The notes: a model not told the origin generated them from the letters alone. Shown: positions 13,355 through 24,102, counted from the first letter of the stretch. The stretch is DNA of 64,000 nucleotides from Phycomyces blakesleeanus NRRL 1555(-) (GCF_001638985.1 NW_017265147.1:403545-467544), one strand, 5' to 3'. A program made the numbers and translations.

Positions 13355-13397
13355 ATTAATATATAAAAATGCAAATTTTATATTATAAATGGCATAC

Positions 13398-13545
13398 CAA
13401 GTTCACTTCTGATAGCATCTTTTAAAGCTGCTTTCTTGCTATGACGCTGGGCAATTATCTTTGACACTAAGGTGTATCCATTATAATTTTTAATGCACTC
13501 GGTACAATAGCACTCTTCAAAGTTTTGTTTGATAGTAGAAGACAT
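13398..13545 (-). pseudogene. Detached first exon of the element A transposase
   Basis: The minus strand from ATG 13545 encodes a short zinc-finger-like segment (CYCTECIKNYNGYTLVSK) followed by basic residues. It ends at a GTATG donor. It is 148 bp long, exactly the length of exon 1 of the E and E' transposases, which encode MCTCSSCTKNAIGGIL at the same position. The next A exon, at 9113, lies 4.3 kb downstream because transposon B occupies the intron. This exon was the key to locating the right end of element A at 13790. Confidence 0.7.
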
Positions 13546-13790
13546 GACGTTTGTGTTTTTTTAATAATGAAATAAAAGGGAAACAGGTATTACATTTATC
13601 TATTCACAAAGACTTTATAGTAATAGATAAAATAACTTTTGTTGCTTGTTATATCCGAGCCAATAGAATGTAGTAAAAGCAGGTTTTTTTATTTGAACAC
13701 AAAAAGTGGTGCTGAGATGAAATATACCCTACATATATACTATCACTGAATTATTTCGGCACTAGTGTATTCAGGGGTGTTTTTTCAGTG
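13546..13790 (-). promoter_or_regulatory. Right terminal arm of element A with TIR
   Basis: This 245-bp arm lies between the transposase ATG (minus) and the element terminus at 13790. It should contain the transposase promoter and transposase-binding sequences. An internal TAT-CACTGAATT copy at 13741-13749 and CACTAGTG at about 13761 resemble terminal motifs. Confidence 0.45.
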
Positions 13791-13871
13791 TATCTTCCCA
13801 CACTAAAAATAATAAGACTTCTCAAACTAAGCGTATTCAGACTAACCAAAAAAGAAAATTTTTCCAGAAAA

Positions 13872-14203
13872 AGTTATTCTTTATCATTTTTTCCACGAAT
13901 TCAATTGTATTGTTTACTTAGATTATTTATGCAAGATTATGTATAGTTATGCAAGTTATATAACAAATACAGCCAAAAGTTATCAAATTTTTTCAGCAAT
14001 GCATTTATATTGTTTACATATATCATTTATGTGAGATTATGCATGATTATGCATGTTATATAACAAGTATAGCTAAAAGTTATCAAATTTTTTTAGCAAT
14101 GCATTTGTATTGTTCACGTAAATCATTTATGCAAGATTATGCATAATTATATATTATATAACAAGTATAGCCAAAACTTATCAATTTTTTTCAGTAATGC
14201 ATT
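13872..14203. repeat. Minisatellite of about 100-bp units, interrupted by element C
   Basis: There is a partial unit (13872-13905) and then three units starting at 13906, 14006 and 14106. Each has the pattern tGTATTGTTtAC, then TTATGcAAGATTATGcAT, then TTATATAAC, then AAAaGTTATCAAATTTTTTcAGcAATGCATT. The third unit ends at 14203 and the next continues at 19072, directly after element C. No gene is present. Confidence 0.75.
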
Positions 14204-14808
14204 CACTGTAGAAAATGGCACAATTTGTAATTCCGTAGTGCACATTTCGAGCGATTATGTGCAAAACTGCCCATTCTCAATGGACCAATAAAAATCAAGC
14301 ATAACTCTGTTGGTGCTACATCTCTTGGCAAATTGGATCCGTGAAATATGAGGACTTTGAACTTTATTTAGTGTTATACAACTCTTTCCAGCCAGTAAAA
14401 TACTTATATTAAGATGAGCTAGACCTTGTTTGAGTAAATTTATCTATTCACTTATTGGTCAAAAATATGTAATACGTCATGGGCGAATTTATTTTTATTT
14501 TTATTTTTTATTTTTGGTCCTTGAAATATTTTTTTAAAAAAAAAAATACAAAAAAAAAACTACAAAAAACAACCACAAAAAAAAACATACAAAATAATAG
14601 AAGAAGTACACAGGGCAATAAACAAATTATATTGTATTTCATAAAGTTATTTTTTAAAATGATATTTTTATTAGGTTTCTATAGACTGAAAATATAAAAG
14701 TTAGTATTACCTACTCTAATAAATAAAATAAAACAAAACAAAACAGTTGTTTTTTATTAGTTGTGATTAAACATATAAATGACTTTATATTTATAAGTAC
14801 CTTACTTG
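14204..14808. repeat. Left arm of element C, including TIR
   Basis: This arm holds the terminal CACTGTAGAAAATGG and an AT-rich region with A-rich runs at about 14535-14585. GTGCACATTTCGAGCG and GTGCAAAACTGCC occur near the end. GTGCAAAG and GTGCAGTTT occur in the right arm near 19012-19038. These could be subterminal binding motifs. No coding signal was seen. Confidence 0.4.
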
Positions 14809-15375
14809 TTAATAAGATCTTCCATGATATTTGGCAGTTCTCCACTTGTGAGAGAGTATGAGCAATGCTTCCCAAGAATTTTTGAATCTGTGAAGAGCAA
14901 TGTTTTTCAGGGCTGCATTCTCTTTGAGGCTGCTGCTCATTATTGTCTTTTGGTCATCTGCCAGACTACCCCATGACAGTATAGCAATATTCCTGCCACT
15001 ATATTTGGAAAATGAGTAGTGGACTAGCTCTCGAGTGAGCTTGCCCACTGCCTTGTACACCAATTTGGCTTTGACAAGGTTGCCTCCAGTAAAGTGTGCG
15101 GCCAACACCCCCTTGAAGCATTTCATTGACTGATTCCAACCTTCTGGCTTCCCATGGGGTGAAGGACGTTTGATGTCATGGTCCCCAGTTACAGGCAATA
15201 ACAGCATTGCAGTCTGAGCATTGTCTCTAGTTGACAGAGCTAGTTCTGCCTCGTAATTGTTGGTCAAGGATTCAAGCCTATCTTCCAATAAAGCAACTTT
15301 AGTTCTTAGTGAAGCATTAGAATCTTCTAAGTAGACCAGACGTTCAAGTATTTGTGTAATTTTGTATGTTGACAT
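14809..15375 (-). CDS. Element C accessory protein, coiled-coil plus Trp-rich domain, intact
   Basis: This is a single-exon ORF of 188 codons from ATG 15375 with no disruption. Residues 1-45 form heptads (ITQILERLVYLEDSNASLR, KVALLEDRLESLTNNYEAEL), suggesting a coiled coil. The C-terminal third has the pattern ILSWGSLADDQ, HRFKNSWEALLILSHKWRTAK. The same spacing of Trp and hydrophobic residues appears in the accessory proteins of elements D and F. No named domain is recognised. It starts 238 bp from the divergent transposase, so the two are probably co-expressed. I infer a transposase partner or terminus-binding protein. The ORF stays open while the neighbouring transposase is broken. Confidence 0.65.
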   Translation of the reverse strand: MSTYKITQILERLVYLEDSNASLRTKVALLEDRLESLTNNYEAELALSTRDNAQTAMLLLPVTGDHDIKRPSPHGKPEGWNQSMKCFKGVLAAHFTGGNLVKAKLVYKAVGKLTRELVHYSFSKYSGRNIAILSWGSLADDQKTIMSSSLKENAALKNIALHRFKNSWEALLILSHKWRTAKYHGRSY

Positions 15376-15613
15376 AATAAAAAATATAGTTGGAGAATAA
15401 AATGAAAGGGGCGAAGTGAGTCGAAGAAAAATGAGTAAAAATTAATTTAAAAACAAACAATCAAAATCCTTTTGAAAAAAAGTTTTAAGACAATTAGTGC
15501 ACTTGTAATTTTCACTATCAACGTGCCAATATAATACAAAAATATTCTCATCTCGTGAACATTTTTTGCTACCTTACATCCCTACTTCTTTTAACATACA
15601 AACATAAGCCAAA
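15376..15613. promoter_or_regulatory. Bidirectional promoter region of element C
   Basis: These 238 bp separate the start codons of the divergent accessory and transposase genes and must contain both promoters and leaders. The plus-strand side has a pyrimidine-rich stretch and AACATACAAACATAAGCC just before ATG 15614. I saw no obvious operator repeat. Confidence 0.4.
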
Positions 15614-18600
15614 ATGAATATCAAAGATTTACTCAACAATGACTCTGAGACCAGAACAAGTGGTCATATGCTTGATGATTCGTTTTTTGTTAAATGCTCA
15701 AATCAGATTGAAGACCGTATTATTACCCAAGCCTGTAAAAAATTCAACAACAGGAACAAGGTTGCTACCACTGCCCCTATAGACTTTGACAAGTTCTTGG
15801 CTGCAGGCAATAGCAACCACAATGAAGCAGAGAGTATAGACACCAATGATGTTCAAGTCGAGTCTGTTGAGAAAATCAATGAAAACATCGACTATATGTC
15901 TGATAAGAAAGAAACAACTAAAAAAACATTAGTATTAAATATAATTGTATCTAACTTTAAAACCCTAAATATATCAGATAATGACTATGGATATTCGTGT
16001 GTCTGTAACTCTGACAGAGTTTACAATGCTCCAGTAGACCATGTCACTGATTATAAACATTTTGTTCCCACACACGTGTCCAACAGTCGTGCACAAGCTG
16101 TCAGTCTAGAATTCTTTTCCATGTTTTTTGAGAACAACATCTCTGGGGAAGTCTATAACAAATGCATAAAAATTATCAACAAGTACATGGCAGAACTTGG
16201 ATCCAGTAAGTTTATAATTAGTATACTCTTCTTATATCACATGCACTTACCACCATTTTAGCTAAAGTGGATTCACTTCTGTCATACTACAGGGTAGACA
16301 TCTTGTTGAAGGAGGAGTACCCAGTGAAGTCCATTGCAAACAATATGTGCATAAATGGATGCTGCTGGTTCTCAACAGTAGAAGAAGAAGACTTCATTGA
16401 CAAGAATGAGACATGCCCTCATTGCAGTGAAGACAGGTACAAAGTGGAGAGAGTGAGTGTAAATCCTGCACAGACCTTTCAGATTGTGCCTCTCTCAGAG
16501 CAACTGCAGTTCAAACTCGCCCACCCTGAGGAACAGGCCAAGATGGCCTATGGTACAAGGTGTTTGGCTGGCAGACGTGAAAATGTATGTGAAGACATCT
16601 TCAATGGAGACGCAGTCAGACGGTTACTTGATTGTAGAGTGGTTGCTCAGGATGACATTCTGGTGTCCATGTTTGTTGACCAGTTCAACCCATTTAAAAA
16701 TGCCAAAATGTCATCCTTTGTTATTCATGTTATTAACCTGAATATCGATCCTAAAGAAAGGTATTTAAAAAAAATTAGTTTAGATAAAGTTACTAATACG
16801 AACTATTTAGATACAAGGCAGGTAACATGATGCAGTTGGCTATCATACCAGGACCTAACCATCCAAAAGATATTGCTTTGTTTTTGGAGCTGGTTCTCAA
16901 TGACCTGAGAAACTTGGGGGCAAATGGCCTGCAGTTTAGACTGATTCTGGACTGGTGATTGCCAAGGTTCATCTAGTCATGGCGACTGGAGATATTCCAG
17001 CCATCTCTGACTAGATGAATCTGGCACATCACAATGCCCATCACGGATGCAGAGCTTGCATCTCGTATGGTGCAAGAGATTCAAGCACGACTTGTATTGT
17101 GAAAAGAGATGGACCGTCACTGTTAAGAACAGAAGAGAGTTTGCACCAGTCTGTTGGAGGTGTAAGTTGTAAACTGTTAAACAAAATAGATATTGATACC
17201 ATTTTAGATGTATGGCGTCAAAGGGCCCAACATCTTCAAGGACTTGCCCACAATAACCAGTACTGCTTTCTTCAGACTGGATGAGATGCACCTTCTAGGT
17301 CACGGTACAGGCCAGCAGTTGTACGTTGCACTTGGAGGAAAATTCTGCCCACGATCAATGACGGTAGAAGAAATGCACATGGCATTCACTTGCGAGACCA
17401 GTTGAAACACCATGGATACCCGTTTGCCCTGGATGTCAGTCTGGAAGATATCAACAAAGCAATTTGTGCATCCAGAGCCAATATACCAGCCAATTTCACA
17501 GGAATGTGGAGATCCTTGAAGGAATTCAATGGCAAGAGGAAGGCTGTTGATTGGATAGACTTCCTTTTGTTTGTTGTTCCAATGATTGTCATCAATCATT
17601 TCGTTTTTGATCATACAAAAGCAGCAGTGATGAACCTTGTTACTGCATACAGAATTGCCCAGCAGTGGAGAACCACTGCTGCCAATATCCAAGAAGCAGA
17701 GGAGTAAGTCAATTGGATATATACTGATCAGTGTTTTAATCATCTTTATAGGGCCATTGGTCACTGGCATGCCTTCCTCTGTTGTGAGATTGAAGAAAAG
17801 AGGCTGAAGCCTACAGTTTTCGTGATGAACCAGCATATGCTGGTTCATCTTGGCTATATGATGTGGGAGATAGGCTCTCTGTGGGCATACAGTTGTAGGC
17901 CAACCAAAAGGACAATTGGTGTCTACAGCATGGCAATCAAGTTGAGAAAGTAACCAGGAAAGAACATAGAGAATCTCTTGCTCAAAAAGGCAGCAATCAA
18001 TCACTGTCTTGGTTGCCAACCTGTCATTTGTGCCACAAATGACAGAAGGACCAGCAACTTTGAGGTTGCAAGTAACAATGTTGCTGGTCCTCAACTTTGG
18101 TCCAGGCCAACTCAAAGCTCTCTGGCTGAGTTGGTTGCTGCCATTGGCATAGAGTGCCAGAACTTGGTCCGCAGTTTGGTGCCTTTCTGGGCAAGAGAAG
18201 GCATTGTTTCCTTTGAGGAAAACGATGAAGTGGTTTGCGCCAACAAGATGTGGAAAGACTTGGTGATCTATAGAGTCCGGTCCTCTGTTGACAGCAGGAA
18301 TGGTCAAGCAAACAATCTTGCTGTGCTTGACAATGCCAGGGAGTAAGTAGCACTAGTTGTATTCTATATTGTTAAATTTTATTAATCATAACTCATTTAT
18401 ATTTTTTGAAAGGTATGGATTTATTCTTAAATTCTTCTCCCAAACTGTCAACAGAGTGACCAGACTCTTTGTGGCCATTGACTGTCTTTCCGATGTCCAA
18501 CGCGTGAACCAGGATCTTTTCCCTGTCTGGGATAGCCTGGCACCTGGTGTGGTGAAGGTGGTAGACGTGAAGTCTATCAAGGGGATTGCTGGCCTCATAC

Positions 18601-18662
18601 ACGACCCAAACAACAAAGCCATTTGGCGCATTATCTGGCTTTTGCCAAAATACAACCAATAG
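15614..18662 (+). pseudogene. CACTA Tnp2-like transposase of element C
   Basis: Six exons with GT-AG introns can be drawn (15614-16205, 16262-16760, 16811-17161, 17208-17703, 17752-18342, 18413-18662), about 926 codons. Features include DILLKEEYPVKSI, a knuckle GCCWF...CPHCSEDRY, an FVDQFNPFKNAKMS segment containing the first acidic catalytic candidate, LAIIPGPNHPKD, HLVMATGDIPAIS, CRAC, LDEMHLLGHGTG and VDWIDFLLFVVP. The architecture matches the D and F transposases more closely than A or E. Lesions are a frameshift near 16950, TAG at 17012-17014, a frameshift near 17395-17400 and TAA at 17951-17953. It is therefore inactive but still easily aligned. Confidence 0.8.
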
Positions 18663-19071
18663 GTTTTTTTTTCTTTGTTTTTTTTTCCCTATTCTTTTAA
18701 TACATATATAAACATTTAATTTCTTTAAAAAAAATCACCCAAAACAATAGCAGAATCTGTTGTTATTACCATTTGATTTAAAAATTTTCAATGCCAGAAA
18801 AACCAAATTTATGATATATCTAATTGATTGGCTGTGTTCTTGACTTTGATCAAACTTGCAAACAAAAAACAACAGTCCTCTTTCTTTTCTCATTTAAAAC
18901 GGCTGTCTGAGTCAAACAACCAAAAAAAATTATAATTATCTGCACAGAGCTTCTAAAAAGGGTTTAAATTGCTCTAAATTTAGAAAGACTAACAGGAGTT
19001 TTAAATATGTGCAAAGATTTTGCAGATGTGCAGTTTTTTTTGGAAATCATTGCAAATTATTTTCTATAGTG
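18663..19071. repeat. Right arm of element C, including TIR
   Basis: This is non-coding AT-rich sequence after the transposase stop. It ends in the TIR (CACTATAGAAAATAAT on minus). A T-run at 18663-18688 could serve as a transcript end. GTGCAAAGA and GTGCAGTTT motifs lie close to the terminus. Confidence 0.5.
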
Positions 19072-19556
19072 ATTTGTATCGTTTATGTTACGCAAATATG
19101 CATAATGACATATGTTACACAAACTTTATTTTTTATATTTTCTATATATGTTTATATATAATTATCTAAGATTATACAATATTATATAAGCTGGTAACAG
19201 CCAATTGACACTATATATAAATCAATTATTGCCAATATCACATATATATATAAGTTAATTATAATTGATTAGCTTGTATATATAATATAATTATAGTCAA
19301 TTTCATATATATAAAAGCTGATATCAGTCAATCTGGTATATATATAAGCTATTGACAGCTTATCTCATATATGTATAAGCTGATGACAGGTGATCTACTC
19401 TATATATAAACATATGATATCTAATCTGATATATATATAAGTAGTTCACAGCCAATCTAGTATATATATAAATAAATGATATCTGATCTGATATATATAC
19501 AAGCTGATAACAGCTAATCTGATATATATATAAGCCAATAATAGCAGATATATTAT
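19072..19556. repeat. Fourth minisatellite unit, then degenerate array of roughly 40-bp units
   Basis: 19072-19125 continues the minisatellite interrupted by element C (ATTTGTATCGTTTATG...). From about 19195 to 19556 a second array repeats a degenerate unit of about 40 bp. Its core is GATATATATATAAGC followed by TGATAACAGCCAATCT. Around ten units are visible with drift. No coding sequence is present. Confidence 0.6.
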
Positions 19557-19660
19557 TACTATGGGAAAAAAAGTAGTCTTTTTGGTGGTCTTTTAGGTGG
19601 ACTTTTAGGTGGTCTTTTGGGTGGCAGTTTTGGTAAAACCAGCAAAAAGACCACCCCTAT
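19557..19660. repeat. Subterminal repeats of element D
   Basis: Just inside the left TIR, GGTGG(T/A)CTTTT-type units recur at about 19576-19640: AGTAGTCTTTT, GGTGGTCTTTT, GGTGGACTTTT and GGTGGTCTTTT. An inverted AAAGACCACC follows near 19651. The right end has one related copy, GGTGATCTTTT. Such clustered subterminal motifs are the expected binding sites for a CACTA terminus-binding protein. Confidence 0.55.
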
Positions 19661-20070
19661 TTTTGGAAATATAATTAGATTTCCATTAACTGATGGATGT
19701 TAGGTTTTATTCATATTGCAATATTTAAATTTATGTATTATTCTTCTTGCTCTATTGGTAGAAAGAAAATAAAAAAGAGCTTTCTTATTGGTATAGATGG
19801 AAAAAAAGAATCTTTGTATTGTCACTCATAAAATACTTTCGTTATACTGCTACTTTTAATTAGATAATATAAACTTTATTTCAGTATGCCCATTGATAGT
19901 ATTAGTCATTTAAACAAAAGTATTCTCTCGATTGGTTCTTATATATATATTCTGATTCATTCACAGTTTTAATTGGGCAAAAAAGTTTTATTTTATAGAA
20001 GATTATTATTTAAAAATGTTTTTATTGGTTGTTATAATAGAAATAACATTTTATTCATGAATTGTACTGG

Positions 20071-20743
20071 CTAAAATTCTTTCAAATTATAATATATTTT
20101 CACATTGATTACACAATTTATTGTACCTACCAGATAAGAACTTACCAGAGTATTCTCGTTTCTTACACCCTCTTCAGAGCTGGTTAACCCTTGCAATTGA
20201 TGCCCAGTTTCTGTGACATCTGATAAAATCGATTCCGTTGTCTCTGAGTCTAATGAAATGATTGATACACAGCCTGTTTTTATCCTCTTGAGGGAGCAAT
20301 GACTAGGCAGAGTTTGTTCCAAGATCCTGAACAGATGGAAGAGCTGCCAGTTGATCACATATGACCTTGATACATGTGTTAACAATTCTCTTAGTTTCCT
20401 TGGTCAATTCTATTCTAAGATCGTCTGTTATCATCTTGTATATATGCTTTAAAGTTATATCGTTGATTTTTGATATGGGTCTTGGAATGATGCGAGTAAG
20501 AGTCTATTATGCTTGACATTAATTGAAAGGACTTTAGTTGTTATAGTATTTGCTTACACTGGTAGAGGTTACAATAGTTCTATCTAGAAATTCCCGATCT
20601 TTAAATTCATTGTAAAAACTTGTCATTTGAAGTTGCATCACATCTTGTTTTTTTTTCTAATGCTTCTTGACCACTCTTTAGGGAAATAAGTGCAGCTTGT
20701 ATTCCTTGAAGCGACTGAATCACTGTATTGTTTGTATTGTTCA
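20071..20743 (-). pseudogene. Element D accessory protein, coiled-coil plus Trp-domain family, decayed
   Basis: The minus strand starts at ATG 20743 (NNTVIQSLQGIQAALISLK), a likely coiled coil. A one-base indel lies in an A-run near 20655. The reading then continues as MTSFYNEFKDREFLDRTIV to a GTAAGC donor. A second exon reads DDLRIELTKETKRIVN, then LPQEDKNRLCINHF and RCHRNWASIARVNQL. Nonsense codons TAG and TGA occur where the C and F relatives have Trp, consistent with TGG decay. The Trp and hydrophobic spacing matches the accessory proteins of C and F. It is divergent from the D transposase, with 342 bp between the start codons. Confidence 0.5.
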
Positions 20744-21085
20744 TAATTGTAAAAAAAATCAGTTACGTGTTTGTTATAGAAAAAGAAAGAAAGATAAAAT
20801 CTTTTACCAGAAACTATTATTAGTTTTAAATCTTTAGCTTCAATTTTTTAGCTTTAAATTATCAGTTTCAAATTATTTGTAAAAATCTATTGGTTACTCC
20901 TGAAGAAACATTGATCTAGTAACTTCACTGATGACATACAGATACTTCTTTAAGATCCTGAGCATATATTCAGAAAGCATATAACATCATTGTCTTTATA
21001 TAATTAAGTATAAAGCTATACATTCAGAAAGTAATTAATTCTATTCTTACTTATATAACAAAGTTTTTTTTTACCTACCTCAAAC

Positions 21086-22826
21086 ATGTCCAAAATTACA
21101 AAAGCCCCTCGTTACCAATGCCTACTTGCAAGTCAACCTTTACTAACAGTCGAACATATAAAAGATGTCTCGAATGATGCATGACAAATAGGGCAGAATT
21201 ACTTGCCAATGGCAAAGTTTCCCAAACTGTCTCTCTTTCTGATCAAAGCCAGTTTACATCAGCAATGGTTTCTAACTAGGCTTTTGGGTAAGCTTATCAA
21301 AAGCAAAAACACAAAAAAGATAGACAGTATATTAATTAGCTGTATACTTTGATAAACAAACAAAGAAAACATCAATACAAGCAGTAGTGAGGATATGGAT
21401 ATCATTGACAGTACTGAAGATGATGAGTCCATAGTGAGATACATAAATATATATATATCATGATAGGCATACTTATTGTTGTTTATCTTACTATAATACG
21501 ATGTTGGAGAAGAATGTGAGAATGTCATTGATGAAATTGAAGGCACCACACCCTCGCTAGTCTTTGATTTTAGCCAGCCTCTTCCTGTTCCCAGCAATGA
21601 TGATAAAAAGAATCTTGTGTTCATGCAGTCGATCCAAGAGTTCGGAATTTCTCATCGAGCCCACGAAAAGATTGTAGAACACTTCAACCAGATCCTTGAT
21701 TATTCTATCAATATTACATACTGAGCATGCAGCCCACACCTTGGAAACAAGCTTCTTGAGCGCTTCTCAGGTATCAAAGCGGACGGATACAACATTTGCA
21801 TCAGAGGTTGTATGCAGTTCAACAACAAGAATGATATCGCATGCATAAAATGCAGTGAAGCAAGATACAAAAATGGCCAAACTAGCGAAAGTGACACCAG
21901 GGTTCCTGTGAGATCGATCATACAGCTCCCTTTGGCCAGACAGCTTGCTTTGTGCTTGGCTGATGACAAGACCAGGGCTGAAATGATCTATCGTCATAAC
22001 TACCAATCCAGCCAAGACGGGCAAAAAGCAGATGTTTTTGATGGTCATGTATACCAATTCATGAAGCATCTGTTTTCTGGTGAAAACGATATTGCGATTT
22101 TGTTGTCCATGGACGGGTTCAACCCACACAATGTACCTGGATCAGTAACCATTGTTCATGCAACTGTCTTGAACTTGAGTCTGACAATCCATTATGAGAA
22201 AAACAGGATGATCCAAATAGCAATGCTTCCTGGTTGCACTGGTCCCAGTGACATCTGGTCTTTTCTTAAGCCAATGCTGAGAGATCTCAGTTTGCTCCAG
22301 ACAGAAGGCATGGAAGTAAAGGCACTGACAACAACGATCAGGGCAAAGGTGCATGTCCTCATGGCTACTGGTGATATTCCGGCTCTGGCAAAGCTGGCAT
22401 GCCATGTTGGCCACACGAGTAAGAATGGCTGTTGTATTTGTCACATAGTGGGCCAAACTCCTAAACATGGCCAGTACTTCTGCATGTTGCCTGGAACCTA
22501 GACGCGCTCACTGGAGAGTTTCAGAAACTACAATCTGGCAAGCAGTGAAGACAGAAAGGGGCTCAATGGTCAGTCACCATTAGCCTCAATGGAAACATTC
22601 TCTGGCCCGTTTTTTTTGTGTTAGACAAGATGCATGGTCTGTGCCATGGAATTGGTAAACAGGTATGGGGACTTGTACGTGGAAAGTATGGAATCAAGCA
22701 TCCTCTATGTCTTTCTCTTGCCACTCAAAGGGAGATTGGTACTGCAATGGTAGCCACAAAATCCACAATCCCTACATCGTTGCATGGTGCCTGGAGTGAT
22801 GTGACAAAGAATGCCAGTTTCTTTAG
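21086..22826 (+). pseudogene. D transposase, 5' part (interrupted by element F)
   Basis: The probable start is ATG 21086, with a finger-like YQC...H segment that ends at TGA 21182-21184. Later exons read DMDIIDSTEDDES (acidic) and FSQPLPVPSNDD. TGA at 21721-21723 follows. Then comes a long open stretch: CMQFNNKNDIACIKCSEARY, LSMDGFNPHNVPGS (the first catalytic Asp region), IAMLPGCTGPSD, VLMATGDIPALA, and HTSKNGCCICH. TAG at 22499-22501 interrupts. VLDKMHGLCHGIG and the sequence up to 22826 follow, where F is inserted (TSD TAG). The reading resumes at 37954. It is closest to the transposases of C and F. Confidence 0.75.
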
Positions 22827-23095
22827 CACTACGGCAGAGAAAATGGTAACATGTTACCACTTTGGTAACATAACTGCCATTTTTTACTTAATAAAAAATG
22901 GCAGTTATGACTCTGTATAAGGCCAAAACAGGCACTGTTACCATTTTTTACATAGTAAAAAATGGCAGTTATTTATTATGTAAAAAGCCAAAACAAGCAC
23001 TGTTACCATTTTTTTCATAATAAAAAATGGCAGTTATTTATTATGTAAAAAGCCAAAACAGGCACTGTTACCATTTTTCAAAAAAAAATCAAGCG
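22827..23095. repeat. Left subterminal hairpin repeats of element F
   Basis: Units of about 85-90 bp recur at least three times. Each contains CACTGTTACCATTTTTT, a short spacer, and AAAAAATGGCAGTTAT. The two halves are partly inverted (CCATTTTTTAC against GTAAAAAATGG), so each unit can fold as a hairpin. The same words occur at the right end (37640-37950). They are good candidates for accessory-protein or transposase binding sites. Confidence 0.65.
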
Positions 23096-24102
23096 TCCTT
23101 CCTTTCCTCTATTACATTCTTTCTTTTGTTCTATTGCTTTCAATTCTAGCACAACCTCTTGTTTTTCCTTTGCAGCTTTAACAGAATGGTCTGTTTTTTA
23201 TTATACAATATTGAATCGGGTTTAATTGAATTGAATCTTTATTTCAATGCATGTTTTATTAAATGAAAATGATAATAATAATAGTAATAATGAAAAAACA
23301 ATTCCATCGGCCACTCGCAATAAAAAATGGTTCTGTTTAGCTACTGCAAAACGTATGCAGTAAAACACTACTATTCAAATTGTATTTCATATACTTTGGG
23401 TATTCTAATATATCTTAGATAGCACTTATTATTTTTTACCAATTTCTACAAATATACTAATATTAGAGAAAAAACTTAAAATAAATAAATAGATATAATA
23501 TTATTATAATGCTTACCTTTATATAATATGCTTACTTGTTCAGTAAAATAAGCATTTACTCTAAGAATATATATATATATTAAAGAATGTATTAATATTT
23601 AAGATCTATATATAAGAAAAGCAATAAAACATAAGCACTATAGAAAGTCGTTATCATAGAAGAAGAAAAACTTGAGCAAAGATTCAAGTCATGTAACATG
23701 AAGCTAATTCAAATCTGATTCATACAACCAGAATGAGCATCTTGTTAGAAAGCTTAACATGTTTATTCTACTCAATATACTTACATATAATAGAACGACT
23801 CCCAAGTATAATATATCAGTATAAAAATATTACTATTAATTTTTTTCCCAAAAAAAAGGCTATATACTATTTCCTTTTATATTTGAATGTAGCAGAATTG
23901 TAGATGCTGTACATTAGCTTCAAATTCTTGTAATCACAACATTAGCAATCATATGAAAGAGGTCAATAAATTTTTTATATGAAAGAAAAAAGGAATAAAA
24001 AACATAAAAAGAAAAATGACGAGATAAGAAAAAAAATGCACTAAAGACAGACTAAAAAAATAAAACTCGGCCAATCACAGCAGCCAAACTACGATCTTTG
24101 GC
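23096..24102. other. AT-rich left arm of element F; no gene identified
   Basis: This is low-complexity AT-rich sequence between the subterminal repeats and the accessory gene. Minus-strand donor-like GTAAGC sites occur near 23510-23535. No open frame or recognisable motif supports a gene. Confidence 0.4.

Larger units (their letters stand above)
2952..13790 (-). mobile_element. CACTA (EnSpm) transposon A, with transposon B nested inside
   Basis: The left end reads CACTGGAAAAATGGG and the right end, reverse-complemented, reads CACTGAAAAAACACC. Both flanks are TAT (2949-2951 and 13791-13793). CACTG termini plus a 3-bp TSD are diagnostic of the CACTA superfamily. The element carries an accessory gene on plus (4977-6103) facing a transposase on minus (main body 6274-9113, first exon 13398-13545). 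A possible spliced locus lies in the left arm. The gap between transposase exons 1 and 2 is filled by transposon B. Without B the element would be about 6.6 kb. CACTAGTG occurs subterminally at both ends (about 3090 and 13761). Confidence 0.75.
14204..19071 (+). mobile_element. CACTA transposon C
   Basis: The left end is CACTGTAGAAAATGGC. The right end, reverse-complemented, is CACTATAGAAAATAAT. Flanks are ATT on both sides (14201-14203 and 19072-19074). The element is 4868 bp. It carries an accessory gene on minus (14809-15375) and a transposase on plus (15614-18662), in divergent arrangement with a 238-bp shared upstream region. It is inserted inside one unit of the surrounding minisatellite, so the pre-insertion sequence can be read directly across the TSD. 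Confidence 0.85.

Noticed and set aside
13741..13793. A 47-bp segment CACTGAATT...TTTTTTCAGTG flanked by TAT on both sides, considered as a mini-element
   Set aside because: It is too short. The outer end fits as A's terminus, and the inner CACTG is best read as a subterminal copy.
17300..18307. 335-codon minus-strand ORF
   Set aside because: It is antisense to the C transposase, whose exons and splice sites explain the sequence. No independent motif was seen.
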